From Planctomycetota bacterium (GTDB taxonomy: Bacteria > Planctomycetota > UBA1135 > UBA2386), in the NCBI GenBank assembly GCA_025459175.1, contig JALORC010000021.1, positions 1 through 64,000 of the forward strand: a DNA stretch of 64,000 bases, read 5' to 3'. Position numbers and translations under genes: made by a program. The notes under the pieces are model-generated. The model saw nothing but the letters and a program-made list of their open reading frames with translations, was not told the origin of the DNA and did no database searches. Of the stretch, positions 54,881 through 63,417 are shown piece after piece; position 1 is the stretch's first letter, and each line of letters starts with the position of its first letter.

Positions 54881-55744
54881 TCAATCCTGCTTCCCTTGGT
54901 CCTTTGCGCGCGACGACGACCTTTCGTGTGATGGCATTTCGGAGTCCTTCAACAAGCGACGCTGAACCTTCCTGAGATCCTCCGCCGCCGGCAACTGCTC
55001 CGGCACGATGCCACGCATGCGCATTGCTTCGCGCACTTGCCTGTTGTTCTCGACGTGCTCGCCCGTGATCGCTCCTTCGCTGCGAAGGTCGCGTTCCTTG
55101 GTGTTGTGCACGGTCATCTCGTTGGCGAAGTCCTTCGCCTTGATCGTGACCGTCGGCAGGAAGTCGGCGAGCGGTCGACCGTCGGGAACCTCCAGCCTCT
55201 CCTTCATCTGCTTCGTGTCGAGCCCCCCGAAAAGTGCCACGTCGCCTTTGCTGCGAATCCGCGAGAAACTCGACTCGTTGCCAACTCGCTCGAAGATCAC
55301 AGCGGACAACTCCTTCTCGCTCTCGACCAGCTTGGCTCGAGCGCGGACACGGTCGACCTCCAGCAGCCGCTGCTCGATGCGCTCGAGCCGACGAGTCTGC
55401 ACCGCGAAGTAGCTCTGGGCGAATGCGATCGCCTCCTTGCGCGGATCGCCATTCTGGGCGAGCAGGTAGCAGGCGTAGCGAGTCAGGGCGACATCTTCGA
55501 TCGCGCGCTCGGAACTGCAGCCGAGACGGACCAGTTTCGTTACGCCCCGAAAATGGTCGTCGATGGGCTGGCCAGCCCCGGCACAGGCCGTCTTGGCGCG
55601 GTCCACGAGCTTCGCGAAGTTCTCCCAGCGGTCGTAGCCAAGTAGCGGCTGCAGATCGCGGGCGAACCAGAACTCGACGTCTTGTTCCATGCGAACGAGG
55701 GCTTCGAACTGGGCGAGCAGGGCAGCGATGTTGTCCTTCTTCAT
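54881..55744 (-). CDS. dinD: DinD-like DNA damage-inducible protein
   Basis: 287 residues from the ATG at 55744 (MKKDNIAALLAQFEAL). The N-terminal half has the BRO/DinD pattern: EFWFARDLQPLLGYDRWENF, AGQPIDDHFRGVTKLV (which matches E. coli IDDHFEEILDMV), and LTRYACYLLAQNGDPRKEAI with SYFAVQTRRLE. E. coli DinD inhibits RecA strand exchange. The second half has a DTKQMKERL region and a charged tail. Base composition looks less GC-rich than neighbours and codon use differs, suggesting transfer. No LexA-type box was found; a long palindrome lies upstream. Confidence 0.87.
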   Translation of the reverse strand: MKKDNIAALLAQFEALVRMEQDVEFWFARDLQPLLGYDRWENFAKLVDRAKTACAGAGQPIDDHFRGVTKLVRLGCSSERAIEDVALTRYACYLLAQNGDPRKEAIAFAQSYFAVQTRRLERIEQRLLEVDRVRARAKLVESEKELSAVIFERVGNESSFSRIRSKGDVALFGGLDTKQMKERLEVPDGRPLADFLPTVTIKAKDFANEMTVHNTKERDLRSEGAITGEHVENNRQVREAMRMRGIVPEQLPAAEDLRKVQRRLLKDSEMPSHERSSSRAKDQGKQD

Positions 55745-55815
55745 GAGATCTCCGTGTCCGTGGACATCTACACAGTGGGGGACCGGGGGCTTCGTCAGGC
55801 CGGGCTGTTTTCCCG

Positions 55816-55843
55816 ACCATTTTCGTGGCGCCACGAAAATGGT
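55816..55843. promoter_or_regulatory. 28-nt perfect palindrome upstream of dinD
   Basis: ACCATTTTCGTGGC (55816-55829) is followed directly by its exact reverse complement (55830-55843), 72 bases upstream of the dinD start. It is the best-defined palindrome near any gene start in the window. Candidate operator, or a cruciform/terminator for leftward and rightward transcripts. It is also similar to a stretch inside dinD (see findings). Confidence 0.65.
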
Positions 55844-55940
55844 TGCTCTCGCTCAAATGCCTTTCAAATAGCGAGTTATGGTTGTTTTGCTCCGTCGGGC
55901 AGTTGCCTGGATCCGTCTGCGGACGCTGCCGTCACGCCCA

Positions 55941-57329
55941 TCACTTCGGCAGCGTCGAACCAGCCCTGACGCCCGGCCCGGGCGCACCGTCGCCCAACTC
56001 TGCGGCCAGTGCCGCGATCGCCGCGCGCAGTGCGGCGACCTGCTCGGGATGCGCCGCCGCTCTGTCCGTGGTCTCGCCACGATCGGCGTCGAGGTCGAAC
56101 AGTTCCGCCGGCGCCTCCGCCTTGGCGCCGAGCACCAGCTTCCAGCGCCCGCGTCGCGCCGCGACCGGCCGCTGGTTGTCCCAGAACACCAAGGTGCGCT
56201 CGTTCGCCGTCGACGCCGCATCGCGCAGCTGCGGCAGCAGCGACATGCCATCGCGCACGCCAGCCGGCACCGCGAGCCCGGCCGCCGCCGCGAACGTGTG
56301 GTACCAATCGAAGCCGGCGGCGATGCCGTCGTCGACGCGACCTGGCGCGACCACGCCCGGCCAGCGCACCAGGCACGCGACGCGGCAACCACCTTCGTAG
56401 CGGCTCGAGTACTTCTCGCCGCGCAGCGCGTGCACACGCTTGGTATCGACGGTCGCGGCGTGACCGTAGATGCCCTCGAGCTCGGGGTAGGCGCGCACGA
56501 GCGGCCCGTTGTCGGACTGGAACACCACCAGCGTGCGATCGGCGACGCCGGCCGCCTGCAGCGCCGCCATCAGTTCGCCGACCGCCCAGTCGAGGCACTG
56601 CACCGCGTCGCCGTAGACACCCGCCTTCGACTGGCCCTGGAAGCGCCGCGCCACCAGCCACGGCGTGTGCGTCTCGATGTTGCCGAAGTGCAGGAAGAAC
56701 GGCCGGTCGCGGTGCTCGTGCACGAACGCCACCGCGTCGGCGACGAAGCGCTCGGGCAGCGTCGCCAGATTGGTCGGCTGCTCGACGATCTGCTCGTCGC
56801 GCAGCAGCGGCAGCGGCGGGAAGCCGCGCGTGCGCCCGTTCTTGTCGAGGCGCTCGGGTACGTGGTCGTTCGGATAAGGGATGCCGAAGAAGTGATCGAA
56901 GCCGTGGCGTACCGGCAGGTGCTCGGGCAGGTGACCGAGATGCCACTTGCCGATGCACGCGGTCGCGTAGCCGCCGCTGCGCAGCAGTTCGGCGATCGTG
57001 ACTTCGGCGTCGGCGAGGCCGGTGCGATCGGTCGGGAACAACACGCGCGGCAGCCCGACGCGCGGGGCGTAGCAGCCCGTGAGGATCGCGGCGCGCGAAG
57101 GCGTGCAGGTCGAGTGCGGCGCGTAGAACGAGGTCAAGCGCACGCCCTCGGCGGCGAGCCGGTCGAGGTTCGGCGTCGCGATGTCGCGGCAGCCGTAGCA
57201 CGACAGGTCGTCGAAGGCGACGTCGTCGGCGACGATGTGCACGATGTTGGGCGGGAGTTGCCGGTCCTGACACCGGGCCGGGGCGTCGGCGAGCACGAGC
57301 ACGGAGATGCCGAACAGGAGGGCGCGCAT
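55941..57329 (-). CDS. Type I sulfatase
   Basis: 462 residues from the ATG at 57329; signal peptide to about APARC. Metal ligands ADD (34-36), and the formylglycine site CTPSR (75-79) within STCTPSRAAILTG. Further family motifs: CIGKWHLG, HTPWLV and FQSDNGP. The Cys needs oxidation by formylglycine-generating enzyme, whose gene is not in the window. It should hydrolyse sulfate esters, probably of algal polysaccharides, in the periplasm or outside. Planctomycetota carry many such enzymes. Confidence 0.93.
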   Translation of the reverse strand: MRALLFGISVLVLADAPARCQDRQLPPNIVHIVADDVAFDDLSCYGCRDIATPNLDRLAAEGVRLTSFYAPHSTCTPSRAAILTGCYAPRVGLPRVLFPTDRTGLADAEVTIAELLRSGGYATACIGKWHLGHLPEHLPVRHGFDHFFGIPYPNDHVPERLDKNGRTRGFPPLPLLRDEQIVEQPTNLATLPERFVADAVAFVHEHRDRPFFLHFGNIETHTPWLVARRFQGQSKAGVYGDAVQCLDWAVGELMAALQAAGVADRTLVVFQSDNGPLVRAYPELEGIYGHAATVDTKRVHALRGEKYSSRYEGGCRVACLVRWPGVVAPGRVDDGIAAGFDWYHTFAAAAGLAVPAGVRDGMSLLPQLRDAASTANERTLVFWDNQRPVAARRGRWKLVLGAKAEAPAELFDLDADRGETTDRAAAHPEQVAALRAAIAALAAELGDGAPGPGVRAGSTLPK

Positions 57330-57492
57330 CGCACCATGGTGGCGCCATGGCCATTGGTTGGCCACCGCGGTCGCCGCGCGGTGCCGACCCGGCCGTGCCA
57401 GCGCCGGCTGCGCGGATGCTGGAGCGGATCGCTGCATGGGCTATGGTGCCGCGCGCGATGAACTGCACCGGCCCTCTCCCCGCGGTTGCCCG

Positions 57493-59448
57493 ATGAACGC
57501 GCCGCGCGCCCTCTGGTGGAGCCTCGCCCTGGTGGTGCTGTTCGCCGCCGCGCTGCGCATGGCGTGGCTCGGCGACGATGCCTACATCACGCTGCGCTCG
57601 GTCGAGAACTGGGTCAGCGGCAACGGCCTGCGCTGGAACGCCGCCGATCGCGTGCAGACCTACACGCATCCGGCCTGGATGCTGCTGTTGTCCGCCGGGC
57701 GCTGGCTGACCGGCGAGTCCTACCTGACCACGATCGCCATCTCGTTGGGGTTGTCGGTGCTGGCGATGGCGATGCTGCTCGCGCGCGCCGCGACCGGGGC
57801 CGCGCTGTTGGCGAGCACGCTGCTGCTGCTCGGCACCCGCGCGTTCGTCGAGTACTCGACCTCCGGGCTGGAGACGCCGCTCAGCTACGTGCTGCTGGTC
57901 GCGTTCGCGGCGGTGATCGTGCGCACCGAGGTGCCGCCGGCGGTGCGCATGACGAAGGCCGTGCTGCTGGTGGCGCTGCTGTGCACCAACCGCATGGACC
58001 TCGGTGTGCTGTGCGCGCCGGCGGTGCTGTCGACGGTGCGTGGTGTTCCGCTCCGGGCGCTGCTGGCGAATGGCGCGCTCGCATCGTTGCCGTTCCTCGG
58101 TTGGCTGCTGTTCGCGGTGCTCTACTACGGCAGCCCGTTCCCGGTCACCGCGCATGCGAAGGCGTTCGGCGTCGGCATCCCCGCGGCCGACCTCGCGGTG
58201 CAGGGGCTGCACTACGCGCGCTTCGCGCTGGTCGACGACCCGCTGTTGTTGCCGGTGGTCGGGCTCGGCATCGGCATCGGCCTGTGGCAGGCGACGACGC
58301 GCTGGCTCGCGCTCGGCGCGCTGTGCTACTGCGGCTACGTGGTGAAGGTCGGCGGCGACTTCATGGCCGGGCGCTTCTTCCTGCCGCCGTTCGTGGTGGC
58401 GATGGCGGTGCTGGTGCCGTGGCTGTCGAAGCGCTCGCGCGCCCTCTGCATCACGGTGGCCATCTTCGCGGTCGCCGCCGTGCTGTGGCGCGGCGTGCCG
58501 CCGTGGTTGCGCACGCCGCCGGTCGACCCGCAGCCGACCGATGCGCTGATCGAGGCCCAGCACGGTGTCGCCGACGAACGCGCCGTCTACTGGCCGCAGC
58601 TCGGGCTGTGGTCGCCCGGGCGAGCGTTGCCGCAGTGGGGCATGCTCGACGCGCTGGCGCGGCCCGACGGCACGGGTGGGCGCTGGATCCTGCTGAACGG
58701 CGCGGTCGGCAGTGCCGGCTTCAACTCGGGCCGGCAGGGTCACGTGCTCGATCCGCTGCTGTGCGATCCGCTGCTGACGCGGCTGCCGGCGCGTGATCCG
58801 GGCAAGTGGCGCATCGGCCACGTGCTGCGGCGCATCCCCGAGGGCTACTACGAGTCGCTGGCGACCGGCGAGAACCGTCTGCTGCACCCCGGCCTGCGCG
58901 CCTACTACGACGCGCTGCGTTCGCTGACGCGCGACCCGGTGTTCGCACCCGAGCGGCTCCGCTATCTGTGGCGCATGGCGCTCGGTGAATTCGATGCCGG
59001 CTTCCGCGCGTTCACGGCCGAGCACTACTACCGTCCACCGCGGGTGTCGCTGGCGCTCGCCGAGCTGCCGGCGGCGCTGCCGTTCGGGGTCTACTGGTTC
59101 GACGAGCCGCGGGTGCGCATCGTCTACGACGGTGGTGTGTCGATCGGCCTCGACGGGCGCACGCACCGGGCCCGCGAACTGCATCTGCAGGCGCTGGGCG
59201 GGCAGTTCTTCACCTACCGCGTGCGGTTCCTCCGCGATGGTCCGGTGGTCGGTGAGGCGATCGCGAATGCGCAGCCGCCGGCACCCGGGCTGACGCCGCT
59301 GCAGGCCACCGCCGGGCTCGGCGGCTTCGTGGTGACGGTGCCGGCCGACATCGAGTTCGACACCGTGTGGATCGATGCGCTGGAGACGCCGCGCACGCAC
59401 CAGTCGCCCGGGCCGCCGGGCATCGGTGCGCTGCGCTTGGTCGATTGA
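57493..59448 (+). CDS. Polytopic membrane glycosyltransferase (AftB/GT39-like)
   Basis: 651 residues from the ATG at 57493; an earlier in-frame ATG at 57436 is possible. The N-terminus has GDDAYITLRSVENWVSGNGL followed by QTYTHPAWMLLLS, the pattern of GT-C transferases that use polyprenyl-phosphate sugars (Asp-Asp as putative catalytic acid). About ten helices occupy the first 350 residues. GGDFMAGRFFLPPFVVAMAV is a typical loop. The last 250 residues form an extracytoplasmic domain. It probably adds a sugar to a surface glycan. Confidence 0.8.
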   Translation: MNAPRALWWSLALVVLFAAALRMAWLGDDAYITLRSVENWVSGNGLRWNAADRVQTYTHPAWMLLLSAGRWLTGESYLTTIAISLGLSVLAMAMLLARAATGAALLASTLLLLGTRAFVEYSTSGLETPLSYVLLVAFAAVIVRTEVPPAVRMTKAVLLVALLCTNRMDLGVLCAPAVLSTVRGVPLRALLANGALASLPFLGWLLFAVLYYGSPFPVTAHAKAFGVGIPAADLAVQGLHYARFALVDDPLLLPVVGLGIGIGLWQATTRWLALGALCYCGYVVKVGGDFMAGRFFLPPFVVAMAVLVPWLSKRSRALCITVAIFAVAAVLWRGVPPWLRTPPVDPQPTDALIEAQHGVADERAVYWPQLGLWSPGRALPQWGMLDALARPDGTGGRWILLNGAVGSAGFNSGRQGHVLDPLLCDPLLTRLPARDPGKWRIGHVLRRIPEGYYESLATGENRLLHPGLRAYYDALRSLTRDPVFAPERLRYLWRMALGEFDAGFRAFTAEHYYRPPRVSLALAELPAALPFGVYWFDEPRVRIVYDGGVSIGLDGRTHRARELHLQALGGQFFTYRVRFLRDGPVVGEAIANAQPPAPGLTPLQATAGLGGFVVTVPADIEFDTVWIDALETPRTHQSPGPPGIGALRLVD

Positions 59449-59486
59449 CTCTGCTCGAGGGGCCGTGGCGCGGCGCGCGGCGCCGA

Positions 59487-60719
59487 TCAGTTGCCCTGCA
59501 GCTGCCAGGACAGGCAGTTGCTGAGACCGAAGCCGAACGCGCCGCCGCCGAAGCACAGCGACATGCACTGCGAGCTCAGCACCAGGTTGGCCAGCGCCGG
59601 CGCGACCGGCAGCGGCAGCGAGAACGTGGCGCTGCCGCCGCAGGCGCCGCCGCCGGTCGTCACCACCGGGCCGAGGTTGCCGAGGTAGGGCAGCGTGTGG
59701 ATGTCGCCGCACAGCGGCGGCACGGTGACTCCGGGGGCCACGCACGGGCCGTTGCCGATCAGGCACCACGCGAACGCCCCGGTCGGGGCCTGGTCGAGGC
59801 CGAGCGAGAACGCCGCGTTGCCGAGGTTCGGGTCGTTGCGCAGCGTGTGCACCTGCGGGCACGGCGGGCACGGCCCGTTGCCGCACGAGGTGCCGACGCT
59901 GGTCGGGCCACCGGGGCGGACCGCCAGGCCGATGATGCGATCGGCGGCGACGATCGGGCCGAGGCAGCAGTTGATGCCGGTGATGGCGACGCCGGGGCCG
60001 GCGGGCACGTAGTTGATCGCGTCCGCGGAGTTGCCGTTGGTCGCGTAGAGGATCTGGTTGCCCCAGTCGACCGCGAGGCCGAGGATCGGATTGGGGATGC
60101 CGCCGATGCACGGTGGCACCTGGAACTGCTGCACCGGCACACACGGCGCCCCGAGCTGGCTGACGACGATGACGTTCGCGCCGCCCGGCAGCTGCGGGTA
60201 GGAGATGAACACGAGGCCGTTGCCCTCGTCGACGGCGAGGCCGGTGGTGACGTTGCCGATCGGGGTCGGGCCGAGGCCGGTGTTGCACACGCCGATCGGG
60301 GTCGGCGGGCAGGTGTTGTTGTAGAAGTGCAGGAAGCCGAGGCTGTCGATCATCCACAGCTGGTCGAGTCCTTCGACGTACTCGAGGCCGGTGATGAACG
60401 CGTTCGGGCCCAGCGTCGGGATCGGCGCCGGCGGGCACATCGGTGCGCAGTTGTCGTCGTACTGCGCGATGACCACGCCGTTGGTGACCCAGGCGCCGGA
60501 GCGGACCGAGTTCCACGCCGTGCCGCCGACCGGTGCCGGCAGCGCGGCCGAGTTCGGCATGCCGGGCAGCGGGCACTGGCCGGCGGGGGCGCAGGTGGCC
60601 GGGTCGAGTTGTCGCAGCAGCGGGATGGCGCGGGTGATGCCGATCAGCGTCGCGGGCGTCTGGGCGGACAGGCCGGCGGCAAGGGCGGGGATGGTGAGCG
60701 CGAGCAGGGAGGTTCGCAT
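59487..60719 (-). CDS. Cys-rich secreted protein of unknown function
   Basis: 410 residues with a signal peptide (MRTSLLALTIPALAAGLSAQ). It has about 25 cysteines, in clusters such as CAPMCPP, CCLG, CGNGPCPPCP and CFGGG, plus many Gly and Pro. Some strands resemble a propeller (ITGLEYVEGLDQLWMIDS, TTGLAVDEGNGLVFISY, ILGLAVDWGNQILYATNG). Disulfide-rich secreted proteins of this sort are found in Planctomycetota and may be structural parts of the envelope. It diverges from the glutamine synthetase gene. Confidence 0.7.
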   Translation of the reverse strand: MRTSLLALTIPALAAGLSAQTPATLIGITRAIPLLRQLDPATCAPAGQCPLPGMPNSAALPAPVGGTAWNSVRSGAWVTNGVVIAQYDDNCAPMCPPAPIPTLGPNAFITGLEYVEGLDQLWMIDSLGFLHFYNNTCPPTPIGVCNTGLGPTPIGNVTTGLAVDEGNGLVFISYPQLPGGANVIVVSQLGAPCVPVQQFQVPPCIGGIPNPILGLAVDWGNQILYATNGNSADAINYVPAGPGVAITGINCCLGPIVAADRIIGLAVRPGGPTSVGTSCGNGPCPPCPQVHTLRNDPNLGNAAFSLGLDQAPTGAFAWCLIGNGPCVAPGVTVPPLCGDIHTLPYLGNLGPVVTTGGGACGGSATFSLPLPVAPALANLVLSSQCMSLCFGGGAFGFGLSNCLSWQLQGN

Positions 60720-60957
60720 GTTGGGTAGGTCAGGCGGATGGAGCGGGGGCTCGCTCGGGAAGAGCCGACCGCTGCGCCGCGCACGCGGATTTTCCGCGCT
60801 GGCCCGCCGCGGCCGGATCCGCCGGGTGTGCAGGCTGTCCAGGTGTGCGGCGTTGATTCTCGGGCGCTGGCCGCTACGGTAAAAAGAGCCGCTACTAACT
60901 TAAAAAGGCCACGAATTAGCCTTCGTTGCCTGACTCTTGCCCCAACCCGAGCCCGCC
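60720..60957. promoter_or_regulatory. Divergent promoter region, glutamine synthetase and Cys-rich protein
   Basis: 238 bases between two divergent starts. Its right half is locally AT-rich (TAAAAAGAGCC near 60882 and TTAAAAAGGCC near 60899), which stands out in this GC-rich window and probably marks the glutamine synthetase promoter. No specific sigma-54 site or operator could be assigned. Confidence 0.4.
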
Positions 60958-62448
60958 ATGGCAACCCGCCCCTCTCCCGCCCGCAGCAGCAAACCGAGTC
61001 GTACTGTCACCGAGCCGGCGCCTCTGCGCCAGTTCCTCGAGATCCCCTACGACGAGCTCGAGGCGCGCAACCTCGCCATCAAGGCCCAGCGGCTCGATCG
61101 CGTCGACGCCGAGCGCATGAGGAGGCTGCGCATCGCCGACCTCGAGGCCGAGCCCCACGTCAAGGCGGTGACGGTGTGCTTCACCGACCTCGAGGGGCGG
61201 CTGCACATGCTGGACTACGACAAGAAGTTCCTGCTCGGCAGCTACGACAACCTGACCTTCGACGGCAGCTCGATCCGCGGCTTCTCGGTGCAGGCCGAGA
61301 GCGATCTGCGCCTGGGCATCGACTGGTCCTCGTTCTACTGGCTGCCGTCGGACGTGTTCGGGCCCGGCAAGGTGCTGGTGTTCGGCGAGGTGTTCGGCCG
61401 CGACGGTCGCATCTACGAAGGCGACATGCGCGCGCAGCTCAAGCGTTACCTCGCCGAGCGCTTCGCGGCGGACGGTTCGGTCTGCCATGCCGCCAACGAG
61501 ATCGAGGGCTTCCTGTTCAAGGGCCGCGATGCCGAGCGCCATTTCCACGAGACCGGCCAGTTCGAATACGTGTCGACCGGCGGCTACTACCACTCGCTGC
61601 CCAGCGATCCGCTGCGGCAGTTCATCGACGCCGCCGCCGAGGCGCAGCGCGCGATGGGCTTCTCGAACGAGAAGGACCATCCGGAGGTGGCGCCGAGCCA
61701 GTTCGAGATGAACTTCTCGTACAGCGAGGCGCTGATCGCCGCGGACCAGTACCAGCTCTACAAGCTGCTGTGCCGCCAGATCGCGGCCAAGCTCGACATG
61801 ACGGCGTCCTTCCTGCCGAAGCCGGTGGTGGGCATCAACGGCTCCGGCGCGCACACCAACATCTCGGTGGCGCGCAAGGGCAAGAACCTGTTCCACGACG
61901 CCAAGGGGCAGGACGGGGTGTCGAGGCTGGCCTGGGAGTTCGTCGATCGCATCCTCAACGCGGCGTCCGACATCTGCCTGGTGCTGAATCCCAGCGTCAA
62001 CGCGTATCGCCGGCTGGATCCGCACTTCGAGGCGCCCAACCAGATCAAGGTGTCGCCGGTCGACCGCGGTTCGATGATCCGGATCCCACTCGGCAACGAG
62101 AAGAGCGCCCGCATCGAGATCCGCTCGGTGGGCCCGGACGCGAACATCTACCAGACCCTCTACACGCTGTTCCGCACCGGTTTCGAAGGGCCGGCCGCCG
62201 ATCCGAAGGACGAAGGCAAGCGCAGCCGCACCCGCTTCCTGCCCGACAACATCTACAAGGCCATGGATGCGTTCAAAGGCAGCGAGTGGACGCGGACCCT
62301 GTTCGGCGCCGCGGTGCAGGAGAAGTTCGTCGAGCTCAAGCAGGCTCAGGCCGAGCGTTGCCCGAAGGCGCTGGGCACGCGGGTGAAGATCGCCGAGGTG
62401 CAGTTCCACCACGAGGTCACCAACCAGTACCTGTGGAGCCAGTTCTGA
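60958..62448 (+). CDS. glnA: Glutamine synthetase (type I-like)
   Basis: 496 residues from the ATG at 60958; a TTG at 60937 in frame is less likely. Motifs: TFDGSSIRGFS (beta-grasp), NEIEGFLFKG (metal Glu), NGSGAHTNISV (Glu/ammonia site loop), and RIEIRSVGPDANIY (ATP/Glu site, where most have ANPYL). It condenses glutamate and ammonia with ATP. The usual adenylylation motif (NLYxLP) is not seen; the equivalent stretch reads LPDNIYKAM, so control by adenylylation is doubtful. An N-terminal extension of about 50 residues precedes the grasp domain. Confidence 0.9.
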   Translation: MATRPSPARSSKPSRTVTEPAPLRQFLEIPYDELEARNLAIKAQRLDRVDAERMRRLRIADLEAEPHVKAVTVCFTDLEGRLHMLDYDKKFLLGSYDNLTFDGSSIRGFSVQAESDLRLGIDWSSFYWLPSDVFGPGKVLVFGEVFGRDGRIYEGDMRAQLKRYLAERFAADGSVCHAANEIEGFLFKGRDAERHFHETGQFEYVSTGGYYHSLPSDPLRQFIDAAAEAQRAMGFSNEKDHPEVAPSQFEMNFSYSEALIAADQYQLYKLLCRQIAAKLDMTASFLPKPVVGINGSGAHTNISVARKGKNLFHDAKGQDGVSRLAWEFVDRILNAASDICLVLNPSVNAYRRLDPHFEAPNQIKVSPVDRGSMIRIPLGNEKSARIEIRSVGPDANIYQTLYTLFRTGFEGPAADPKDEGKRSRTRFLPDNIYKAMDAFKGSEWTRTLFGAAVQEKFVELKQAQAERCPKALGTRVKIAEVQFHHEVTNQYLWSQF

Positions 62449-62466
62449 CGCGAGCGCCCGCTCGCG
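62449..62466 (+). terminator. Hairpin directly after glutamine synthetase
   Basis: CGCGAGCG (62449-62456) and CGCTCGCG (62459-62466) form a stem beginning right at the stop codon, with a very short loop. The innermost pair must open. No T-tract follows. Probably limits read-through into the convergent gene. Confidence 0.45.
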
Positions 62467-62499
62467 CCGCGCGCGGGTGTGGTCCGCGTGTGGTCGCGG

Positions 62500-63417
62500 T
62501 CACCAAGGCGCCGCGGCGCGCCGGTTGGGCCGCGCGTAGAGGTAGCGGCGCTCGGCGTCGAAGATCAGGTTCATGCGGGTGAGCATCCCGGCGCCGAGCA
62601 CGCTGGTGCGCTGCGCGCCGAGCTTGCCGTCGAAGATCGCGGCCGGCACGTCGGCGAACGCGATCGACCCGAACTGCAGCCCGCGCAGCCGCACCCGACG
62701 GGTGCGCACCGGATTGCCGTACGAGTCGCGCAGCTCGGTGTCGCCGGCGGCGACCAGTTCACTGTCCAGGCCGTGGTCGTGCACGAACTGCTCGTCGAGC
62801 AGGGCGTTGCCGGCGTAGCCGGTGTGCAGCAGGAAGCCGGTCCGGGCCCGCAGTGCACCGACCGACAGTTCGCCCTCGACACGCATCGAGCTGTGGTCCT
62901 GCAGCAGCTCGATCCGCTGCCAGCTCGTCGCGTACGGCGGCAACCTCGTGTGCAGCCGCAGCTCGCCGGCATCGAAGTCGAGCTCGAGCACGCGGCCGGC
63001 GAACAGGTTCGGCCCGAACTTGCCGTCGGTGCCGGGCCCCGAGTGTTCGCTCTCGGTGAGCTCGAGATCGTGCCATTCCAGTGCGCCGATCCGGAGCGAG
63101 TTGCCGCTGCTGTGCCGCGCCTGGTTGCTGCCGCCCCAGCTGTTGACCACGATCGAGCCATCGCTCGTGAACGTCATCAGCTTCGCGATCGCGGCCTCGG
63201 TCAGCGACACCGAGTCGACCGCGGTGTGGAACATCAGGTCCAGCTGGTCGCGGCCGTTGAGAACGGCACGGATGGACACGTTGCCCGCGGCCGTCAGCGT
63301 GAACGGGATGGTCAACGTCGGCTCGTTGGTGGCGCAGCCGCCGAGACAGCACGCTGTCGTCACGGCGAGCCCGGCCAGGTGGCGACGCATCGCGCCGCGA
63401 ACGGATCGGCAGCTCAT
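62500..63417 (-). CDS. Retropepsin-like lipoprotein lacking the catalytic Asp residues
   Basis: 305 residues from the ATG at 63417, which overlaps the upstream stop (ATGA); ATG at 63390 is an alternative. Lipobox CLGGC (Cys28). Two half-barrels of an aspartyl-protease-like fold are visible. Where active enzymes have D-T/S-G, the first half reads LMFHTAVDSVSL (His64) and the second GFLLHTGYAGNALL (His198). Strands with VLELDFDAGELRL and VLGAGMLTRMNLIFDAERRY match the retropepsin pattern. It is probably not a classical aspartic peptidase; binding or a different chemistry is possible. Confidence 0.7.
   Translation of the reverse strand: MSCRSVRGAMRRHLAGLAVTTACCLGGCATNEPTLTIPFTLTAAGNVSIRAVLNGRDQLDLMFHTAVDSVSLTEAAIAKLMTFTSDGSIVVNSWGGSNQARHSSGNSLRIGALEWHDLELTESEHSGPGTDGKFGPNLFAGRVLELDFDAGELRLHTRLPPYATSWQRIELLQDHSSMRVEGELSVGALRARTGFLLHTGYAGNALLDEQFVHDHGLDSELVAAGDTELRDSYGNPVRTRRVRLRGLQFGSIAFADVPAAIFDGKLGAQRTSVLGAGMLTRMNLIFDAERRYLYARPNRRAAAPW

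Noticed and set aside
54881..55744. LexA box controlling dinD
   Set aside because: No CTGT-N8-ACAG or GAAC-N4-GTTC type site was seen in the 200 bases before the gene; the 28-nt palindrome has a different sequence.
55876..60576. A 1566-codon open frame on the minus strand
   Set aside because: It shadows the sulfatase, the glycosyltransferase and the Cys-rich protein in other frames, with Arg/Pro/Ala-rich translation and no domain.
60937..60957. TTG start for glutamine synthetase
   Set aside because: The ATG 21 bases later gives a normal start, and the seven extra residues have no support.
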